DNA of 64,000 nt. Origin: Tribonema minus. Lineage: Eukaryota > Sar > Xanthophyceae > Tribonematales > Tribonemataceae. Within the stretch, counting starts at the first letter, position 1, and every line of letters starts with the position of its first letter. The notes beneath the pieces were generated by a model. That model was not told the origin of the DNA, did no database searches, and saw only the letters and a program-made list of their open reading frames with translations. The stretch is from assembly GCA_017506865.1 (NCBI GenBank), contig JAFCMP010000035.1:558001-622000 (forward strand), written 5' to 3'. A program made the position numbers and the translations under genes. Positions 58,901-64,000 of the stretch are shown in pieces.

Positions 58901-61900
58901 CAGTACGGCGGCAGCGGCGGCAGCGCGTTCAGCCGCTCATCGTCAGCAACATCCGTCTCGGCGGATGTAACTGTCGACGAAACTGCCGCCGCGGCCGCGG
59001 CGGCGACGTCGTCAGCGCGGCCAGATGCCCTGGCCGCCGCGCCGCCCGCTGCTGCCGCTGCGGACGTGCGCGCCGCCGCCGTCGCCGACTGCTTGGGCGA
59101 AGGCGCAGCCGGCGCTGCTGCTGCTGCGGAGGTGCGCGCCGCCGCCGCCGCCGACGTGCGCGCCGCCGCGGCTGCTGCAGACGACTGCCGCGGGCTCTTG
59201 GGGCCCGCCTGCTGCTTCGGAGACCTGACCACGTACGTCACAGCGCACCAGTGAAGCGTGATCTGATTTGTGCAGTGGCTACTCGTGCCGCGCTGGAGGC
59301 ACTTCTGAACGCACTTGCAAGGTCAGGTAGCGGCGGGTAGGCATGCATGTGACACCAAATGCGAAATGCGGATGAGGGTGTGAGCGCTGCTGGTGCTGGT
59401 GCTGCTTTGACCGATGCAAGAACTGCAGCGGTTGAACACCGCCGCCAGCACAACTGCGGATGCATTGATGGGGTCCGCGAACAATCCAGCATGGAGCTGC
59501 TGCCTCGGCTCGAGTGCCCTGATGAGCCATCACACAACATTGGCAGTTATATGTGCGACAGAGACAGACCCCAGGTGGACCGACCTCACCGCTGCTCGCT
59601 GACGTCCTCAATGCTGCTAGGGTGCTGCTGCCCATGTGAGCGAGGGGCCACATGGACAAGGTGAAAATACTTTAAAACAAATCTGATCTCGCCAGACACC
59701 ATCACAGAGACCAGCATTACAGCTAGAGCGGACACGGGCACACCAGAGAGAGCATCAAGGAGACCAGCATCACGACTAGAGTAGACTGCTCACCCAGCCG
59801 TCGGTTTGGGGGACCTAGGGGGCGTTCTGCTGGGGCTCGTGGGCAGCGTCACAACGTGTGCGTCCAGAGACGCGCCCGCCTGCCGCGCCTTCGCGCAGAG
59901 CGCCTTGGTGTCCTCAAGCAGCGCATCGGGGCTGCGGCGGGGGGTGAAACGCAAGGGTGTAAGCGCTGAGAAAATGGCGGCTGCTCAGATCCCACGCGGC
60001 GATGTAACCTTTGCATAGCAAACCGGGAGCAGGCCCTAAAGAGATCAAAGTTTTTGCAAAGAGGTGTCTGGGACGGGCAGCAGCATGTGCATAACTCCTT
60101 GCATGGCACCGACCAGCAAGACCAGGCGCACAGCTGTAGCAGAGCACTAAGTAGCTGGTAGGCTAGCAGAGAAAGCATCAGGCATGGCATCGGGGCTGCT
60201 GCGGGGGGTGAAACGCAAGAGTGCAGCGCCGAGGAGAACAGCACCTGCTCAGATGCCACGCGGCAATATAGCTTTTGTAAAGCAAACAAGTTGAAGATGC
60301 ACGTGGGCGGGAGTGCACTTTTCTTGGTCTTTTGGCAGCCCGTGGATGCCGTGGCGCATGCAGCCCAAGCCCGGCTAGCTAGGCGTAGAGGTCACACCAT
60401 CAGACCATGCTGCACTTTGGACGATACGTGTTCAAGCTGGCACAAGTGGGGCAAGGCGTCCTTCCTTGCAGGCCTCCAGTGCCTCCGTGGCCTCGGTGGA
60501 CCCCAGCAGTGCATTGCGTTGCGGTAAGAGAATGCGGCGGTCGTCGCACGCAAGCAACCAAGAGGGCACTGCCGTGGCCTTCTGCAACAATCATCGACGC
60601 TCCGCACCACGTGGCGATTGTTTGCCGGGGTGCTCAAAGACCAGAATTGAAGGACAAGCGCTGAGTGGCACGAGTGCGCGCAGCTTACTTCAGCCTGAAG
60701 ACGTTGAGAAGGCCGTCGGTGCCGGCGCTCGCCAGCCAGCAGCCGTCGCCGGAGACACCCGCCGCTGTAACCGACGCCGCCGGGTCGTGCCCTCGCACCT
60801 CGACGTAGGCGCTGCGCAGCAGAGGCAGGAGTGCGAGTACCGAGTCAGCGAAGTGCTTGCCGCCACAACGTATGCCACAACAGGATCCGTGAGGCCAGGA
60901 ATCACGTGGACTATTGGTTAAGTGGGTTCCTTGGTCATGGCTGCTGCCACTGCAGGCTTAGACTAAAAAACATGTCCTGGGAAGGGGGCGGCTCAACGAA
61001 GGACAGTTGAGTGGACGCACCCAAGACTGAATATGCGTTGATGCTGACCCTATAGGCCGCTTGTGCTTCGCATACGCATCACTAAAGAGCCACCGCCGTG
61101 AACTCACAATGCATTATCGTGGCACAACCCTGCACGATTGTGCCGCCAGCAGCAGCAGCAGCAGCGGTGCCGTGCGCGTCACATTGTAACCCTCACCTTA
61201 GTCCTAACCCTAACACCAACCTCCACCCTCGCAATGCAGAAATGCAAACTGCACACATACATACATAGAAGTACGTACCTTCTCGCAGCAACGGGCCGGA
61301 CGGACACGCGCCCGTCCGCGCTCCCCGCCAGAATCAGCGGCGCGCGCTTGGGCCCGCCCGCCGCCAGGCAGCGCACCGCGCCGCCCGGCGCCGCGCCCTG
61401 ATCGCCGCTGTGAGACGCAACGCATGAACGCGGCGACAGAGTGTGGGTTGTGTCAGACGCATCGACGTAAAGCCTCGGAGCGTACAGGTGGTGGCGCCAT
61501 GAGACTCCTGCAGCAGGCGGCGCATCGCAGCGCTGAGAGCGCGCTGCGCGCGGTCGCTCGCCGCGCACTGCGTGGCACGCTGCTGCTGCTGCTGCCGCCG
61601 CGGCCGCAGCGAGGCGCAGGCGCGGAGCGGCTCTGTCCGCCACTGATGCGCACATGATGGGGGAGGAGGACTGGTACAGAGATTACAATGACCCTTTTCT
61701 GGCGCAGGCATTGGAGGTCTAGGCACGCGCGTCAGCAAGTGGCATCACATACGCTCTGTTGTCATGACGTCTATGCGGGGTGTACACGCGCACGATGACT
61801 CGAGGGCCACCCGCCGCGGCCTGCTCGGCGGGGTGTTGAAGAAAGGCGTCCACACGTTTGCAGCACTGCGGTGCAGGTGTCTGAAGTACACAGCAGCTGT

Positions 61901-63609
61901 CACACTACACGTGCAGATTCCGGTGGCAGGCTTGACGTCAATCATCTGACCTCTTCCACGCCCTGAGCAAGACTATAAAAAACGTACATCGCACCATCTC
62001 TTGTTCAGCATGACTTTTTGAAGCATTCCACGTGTGCCAGTGCAACAGCCTCACCTGTCGGCTGACACCCCCGCCGGCAGGTGCCGTATAGGGTACTCTT
62101 CCCCCCACTGGCACTCAAACAGAGCTCCAGCAGCCCAACCGTCGAACGTTGCCAGGAACCGGCCCGGGCCCGGAGCCGGTTCCTCGCTCGAAGGGTCTGG
62201 ACAGTCGCAAGCGGGAGGGGAGCGTAGGCACAAGACCATGGTCATCAACCATATCGTTCTTCTTTGTTCATGCAATTCATCAGTCAATATAACAATCCGT
62301 GTGATGCTGCCTTTCGCTCCTCGTGAAACCCTGTCAGGTCCAATGCAAATCCATTCACCTAGGGCAGGTGCACGGCCTGCAGAGCCTGTCAGCGGAGCAC
62401 TGCCACGTGGCACCCGACCCCCCTACAACCCCCCAAGCCGCATCGCTGTCGTCTCAGCCCCTACCCATGATTACGATCAATCATATAGAAGCATGAGCCG
62501 CTGCTACAGTGTCATGTTTACACTACAATGTTCTCACAGGCACTGTCCCGCAGCATGCCCCGTCTTCGCACATGTTCGAAGGAGGCATGCAAGCCGGAAG
62601 GCGCTACAACGCAGAAGCTGCACCGTTCTGCTGTGCGGGCCCTGCAGTTGTAATCATCATGACCATCGCATCAGGCGCGGTACATGGCCTGGGCTTGCGA
62701 TCAAAACACAATGTTGGTGCGTTGACGCTGCCACATGCGTGGCCCGCAGCGCCCGACCGCTGAGCGCTGCGCCGCTGTCCGCGTACACGACAAGTTCAAC
62801 TTCGCCGGCACCGGTGCGCCAGCTGGACAGCCTCCATTCTGTGACGATCTCGTCCAAAACTGTGATTTCTTGCTAAACATCATATATGTGCGTTCGGCCC
62901 GCATGCATGGCCTGCAGCGCCCGCATCGGCAGCCCTAAGCAAGCAGGCGTCAGCATACACGAGAAGTTGAACTTTGTGTGCGCCAGCCAGCCAGGACAGC
63001 CCCCGTGGGGGCCTGCAAGGCAACAGCACACAAGCCTCGCTCCCTTGCTGACCGTCGGGGAGGTACATGGCCTGCAGGGCCCGCACAGGCGGCACTTCGA
63101 GGGGCTCCTGCTGCTGGTTGCCGCCGCCGCCGCCGCCGCCGTCTTTGGCCGCGGAGGATCGGGGGCTGGGGGAATGAGCGCTGTCGCGCTGAGCGCCGTC
63201 ATGGCCTGTGGCAACAGGAAACCAGAAACATGCATTTGAGGAGCTGACGCCATCGGCTGTGGCAGCGACGCTCAGCAGCGGCTCGCAGTGACGGATGCGA
63301 ATGTTGACCAGCTCGAGCGATAGCTGCGTGAACGCTTTTGACATTGCTGAGCACTGCGCAGGTGGTGGCTCGCAGTGATCACGCATACGTCAAAGCGCAT
63401 CACTTCTCCATGCATGTCTCTCCTCCAATAAAATGTAGGCCTGGTATCTGGGTTCAGTCTACCCACAACCTCGAATTCATACAACCACAAATCCAGGCAT
63501 TTCCCATCAGTTTTTCTGCTCTGTGTAACTGCCTCTAACTGCCACTCACTCACCTCGCGCCTCCTGATCGCCGTCAGCGGCGCCCTCTTGCGGCTCCGGC
63601 GCCGGCGGC
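30722..63609 (-). CDS. CFAP44: CFAP44 (WDR52 family), cilia- and flagella-associated protein 44, 5' part outside the window
   Basis: About 41 exons and 1,540 codons of the C-terminal part; the N-terminal WD40 region lies beyond 64000. CFAP44 with CFAP43 forms the tether and tether head that anchor the inner dynein arm f/I1 motor domains on axonemal doublets. Family hallmarks seen in order are a last WD-like unit, TAYSIEEDRMRTEKDLKRA, LEYEALVEANRRLPP, LRLKKLKHRFLDG, FKLKGSLNYQ/VPEG, MRFNERFLALRSLKREI, LLAKTSENIVAFDE, LQASELRLLVLRQELEVL, LLK/IFKRRIKRARKK, ACPPGCDPTVYDQVLQLREK, KRLDQDEGLQEVQRD, ITAFQLEKQRKLNDL, MLKFGQLIDLEVLDRV and LKSLVRLQAKELDAMKAEI. The acidic stretch followed by CPPGCD is typical of CFAP44 rather than CFAP43. 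Unresolved junctions: 63249/63205 and 31663/30904. Confidence 0.93.
34870..34892 (-). other. CFAP44: 23-nt CFAP44 microexon
   Basis: GGC CTC GAG CGG CTA GAC AAG CG encodes GLERLDK plus two bases of the next codon, between a CACGCAG acceptor and a GTGAGT donor. It joins YTLFTKQ on one side and TVELIDE on the other in phase, and matches the GL-x-x-L-x-KR order of the family. Confidence 0.8.
38393..38421. repeat. degenerate CCCTAA run
   Basis: Four CCCTAA-like units in a CFAP44 intron, about 110 bp past the donor at 38530. Similar runs lie at 3736-3749 (directly after a kinase donor), 5887-5905, 17201-17250, 18393-18412, 34264-34277, 39772-39833, 52505-52531, 54014-54047, 55254-55275 and 61185-61213. 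Confidence 0.85.
39241..39565 (-). repeat. CFAP44: two diverged copies of an intron segment of about 95 bp in CFAP44
   Basis: GATCCTG, AAGTGCTT/GAGTGCTT, AAGGCARGTGCC and CCCTTGTCAC occur in the same order at 39248-39335 and 39479-39565. A reversed copy of the dispersed 75-bp repeat lies between them. Confidence 0.7.
39330..39410 (-). repeat. dispersed 75-bp repeat, copy D (reversed)
   Basis: Read on the minus strand: TTGGTGGAAGGC, GGCTAGCCACACCTTGTCGC, CTAGAGCTCTAC, TTTTTTGATTTGTTCTCAT. In a CFAP44 intron. Confidence 0.8.
41615..41620 (-). other. CFAP44: second GC-AG splice donor in CFAP44
   Basis: AAG/GCAAGC ends the exon SHAFHPQLLK in phase 0 and joins IFKRRIKRARKK, the conserved family order. 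No in-phase GT donor is close. Confidence 0.8.
42400..42580 (-). repeat. CFAP44: about 30-bp tandem repeat in a CFAP44 intron
   Basis: The unit CGGCCTSTCAACTTGAGCAC followed by ACA and an A-rich spacer occurs about six times with divergence. It lies 50 bp beyond the donor at 42632. Confidence 0.75.
43168..43173 (-). other. CFAP44: GC-AG splice donor in CFAP44
   Basis: AAG/GCAAGG ends the exon KAFDAKDTALAKKLAK in phase 0, as needed by the next exon (ASAEKTEVVEAMSECQ). The nearest GT, a few bases further on, gives the wrong phase. Confidence 0.75.
43261..43870 (-). repeat. CFAP44: about six copies of a CFAP44 exon 5' end and acceptor
   Basis: GCGCCTCAGGTCGTA plus the adjoining intron (CCTGYCRGYRGTGGTG, then a GAGAGCACGCAGAG block and GTGAGTGGA) recurs near 43299, 43419, 43507, 43630, 43754 and 43846, with divergence growing away from the exon. 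The second copy includes more than 40 nt identical to exon sequence (VGVAADL). Confidence 0.9.
44477..44800 (-). repeat. CFAP44: three 122-bp tandem copies of a CFAP44 exon 3' end and donor
   Basis: Copies start at 44477, 44599 and 44721, exactly 122 bp apart. Each holds about 75 nt encoding LREERRALLAK(T/A)SEN(V/I)VAFDE and a donor (GTGCGC in the first copy, GTAAAT in the other two). Only the copy nearest 44835 has the full exon with an acceptor. The spacer CAAACTTGAAGTTTG is a perfect-looking short palindrome. Confidence 0.93.
49199..49560 (-). repeat. CFAP44: three copies of the CFAP44 AGICADAKR exon end and donor
   Basis: Copies at 49205-49273, 49327-49393 and the real exon end at 49501-49548. 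The two extra copies also share CTGAGAGCCCATCCGCTCG, which is not part of the exon. Confidence 0.88.
49595..49770 (-). repeat. CFAP44: partial copies of the acceptor side of the same CFAP44 exon
   Basis: GCGCATGGACTCCTGC followed by G runs and a GTCGACACCGAGTCRACATCAACAG-type block occurs at about 49590-49680 and again at about 49700-49780. Confidence 0.75.
50150..50560 (-). repeat. CFAP44: duplications of both ends of a 60-nt CFAP44 exon
   Basis: The donor side ACATACCTGCARGAGCGCCATCTG occurs at about 50154 and at the real exon end 50285. The acceptor side GCTGCTGGCCCTC plus about 60 bp of intron occurs at the real exon (50336) and again at about 50477. Confidence 0.8.
51085..51420 (-). repeat. 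CFAP44: three copies of the CFAP44 GSLNYQ exon end and donor
   Basis: Copies begin at 51085, 51211 and 51341 (126 and 130 bp apart). Each has a TCACCTGGTA donor complement followed by about 70 nt encoding ANALATEGDFKLKGSLNYQ, with the KL pair deleted in the middle copy. Only the 51345 copy is attached to the full exon. Confidence 0.92.
51509..52080 (-). repeat. CFAP44: about six copies of the acceptor side of the same CFAP44 exon
   Basis: AAGCTGCTGGTCTGCGC followed by a CAGCAGG..GAGTAGGA block, GAGAGCTGCGGTGAGGG and GACGTC recurs near 51509, 51602, 51700, 51817, 51903 and 52013. The copies near 51800 and 52000 also include the next 25-30 exon bases (FESRRRK). This exon is thus duplicated at both ends, independently. 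Confidence 0.88.
53207..53342 (+). repeat. dispersed 75-bp repeat, copies E and F in tandem
   Basis: 53207-53266 lacks the first few bases (CACTTGCCGCTACCCACACC to TTCATTTCCAT); 53270-53342 is near full length (TCGGTGGAAGGCACTGGCGG to GATCGGTTCCAT). In a CFAP44 intron, 45 bp from the donor at 53385. Confidence 0.82.
56110..56300 (-). repeat. CFAP44: two copies of a G-rich intron segment in CFAP44
   Basis: GGGTGGCGCGGAGA, GGGGGC, GGGGTCACG and GGTCKCGGA occur in the same order at about 56130-56205 and 56228-56302, next to a poly-C acceptor tract (56087-56106 as G on the plus strand). Confidence 0.8.
57025..59931 (-). other. CFAP44: CFAP44 exon block 2: low-complexity linker and SIEE motif
   Basis: Exons 59931-59794, 59224-58775, 58234-58084, 57225-57025; all phases agree. 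The second is an Ala/Ser-rich 150-codon linker with repeated ARTSAAAAA units, followed by LPPLPPYWRVFCDEG, which is not usual in animal CFAP44. The fourth carries TAYSIEEDRMRTEKDLKRAAAER, the family signature that starts the coiled-coil half. Its 5' part is duplicated about 165 bp upstream in the intron. Confidence 0.82.
57178..57445 (-). repeat. CFAP44: duplicate of the 5' half of the CFAP44 SIEE exon
   Basis: About 77 nt downstream of the acceptor (encoding PPVEQDAVVP..DDATSAQHAPRDSA) are repeated at 57345-57420 as PPADQGHAVAPADDDSSAQHAPRNSA, with its own CCCGCAG acceptor and a GTGAGC donor. Joined onward it would break phase. Confidence 0.85.
59926..60285 (-). repeat. CFAP44: about 97-bp duplicate of an acceptor region in CFAP44
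   Basis: 59926-60021 and 60188-60285 match along their length: CATCGGGGCTGCNGCGGGGG, GTGAAACGCAAG, GCTCAGATSCCACGCGGC and a TTGYAWAGCAAAC end. The first carries the real acceptor and exon start. Confidence 0.88.
60689..63609 (-). other. CFAP44: CFAP44 exon block 1: end of the WD40/beta-propeller region
   Basis: Exons 63609-63554, about 63346-63249, 63205-63053, 62196-62055, 61407-61279, 60811-60689. The segments PVRALQAMYLPDG, GRFLATFDGWAAGALFECQW, LILAGSADGRVSVRPV and VTAAGVSGDGCWLASAGTDG read as blade strands ending in GH- and SADG/AGTDG-type turns. The last unit ends NVFRLK, the usual close of the CFAP44 repeat region. The junction between the exons near 63249 and 63205 is out of phase as drawn, so one of these two boundaries is wrong. 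Confidence 0.75.
62676..63100 (-). repeat. CFAP44: several copies of a CFAP44 exon end and donor side
   Basis: The motif GTACATGGCCTGCAGGGCCC at the real exon (about 63062) recurs in diverged form near 62900, 62736, 62678 and 62366. The copies near 62736 and 62900 extend about 95 bp further (an AAGTTSAACTT block and CAGCCAGGACAGCC-type end). Confidence 0.75.
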
Positions 63610-64000
63610 CTGAAAAGGAGTTGCGATGCGGGGTAAGAGAACGTGGTGGTTAGCAACCTCCTACTGTACTTGATTTATTTTTGCTTGAGGGGCAGAAAAG
63701 CCTGTGCTGGCCTGAGCTGGGGTCAGGGCTCAGGGCGAGAGCAGGGAAGGCTGCCATGGTTTGCATTCACATGACATGCTGTGGTAGAATAGGGTTACGC
63801 CCGGAGAGATGGTCCAGTTGCCTCGGGGCTGTTGCATTCCATGAGATCAGCAAATAAAAATGTAAAAATTCGCACGTTATGCTCTGACCACTTCTACAAA
63901 GGTGCCACATGGTGTCATGAACAGCTGCCATCCATCTGCTGCCAAGGAGTGCATGTCCAAAGGCTTCTCTACGGGTGTGAGCCATGGCTGTTCGACATCC
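63610..64000 (-). other. CFAP44: CFAP44 intron reaching the right edge
   Basis: Begins with a good acceptor (CTCCTTTTCAG) for the exon 63609-63554. No further upstream CFAP44 exon was recognised before the edge. Confidence 0.55.

Noticed and set aside
4133..61213. True telomere or chromosome end
   Set aside because: Runs are short, degenerate, in both orientations and inside introns.

Overview
This window is intron-dense nuclear DNA from a eukaryote. Short GC-rich exons are separated by longer introns that are rich in homopolymer G/C runs, CTG/CAG runs and degenerate CCCTAA/TTAGGG motifs. Exons were assigned by reading both strands for splice signals (GTRAGN or GTGCGN donors, pyrimidine tract plus CAG acceptors), by phase agreement across each junction and by protein-family motifs. 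A CFAP44 gene implies an organism that builds a motile flagellum. The intron structure and TTAGGG-like motifs would suit a photosynthetic stramenopile (brown or yellow-green alga type) or a haptophyte-like alga, but this is an inference with low certainty.

Layout: (1) about 570-7240, minus strand: a TKL-like protein kinase in 8 exons, possibly with more exons upstream. (2) 8661-25083, minus strand: a very large Gln/Gly/Ala/Ser-rich low-complexity protein of unknown function in 18 exons, about 1,640 aa; all but two junctions are phase-consistent (entry to exon 14 is ambiguous). (3) 27437-29882, plus strand: a small three-exon YCII-domain protein, probably mitochondrial. (4) 30722 to beyond the right edge, minus strand: the C-terminal two thirds or so of CFAP44, an axonemal inner-dynein tether-head protein, in about 41 exons and about 1,540 codons. 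Genes 1 and 2 are in tandem, 2 and 3 diverge, and 3 and 4 converge. They do not look like one pathway.

The most striking property is structural. At more than a dozen introns there are tandem copies of the sequence that spans an exon-intron boundary: part of the exon, the splice site and flanking intron. Examples are six copies at the YCII exon 3 acceptor, three 122-bp copies at one CFAP44 donor, and six copies at each of two CFAP44 acceptors. A second pattern is a dispersed repeat of about 75 bp present six times in introns of three different genes. Two CFAP44 introns use GC-AG splice sites, and one CFAP44 exon is only 23 nt long. Together these point to a genome in which introns grow, and perhaps arise, by junction-spanning duplication.
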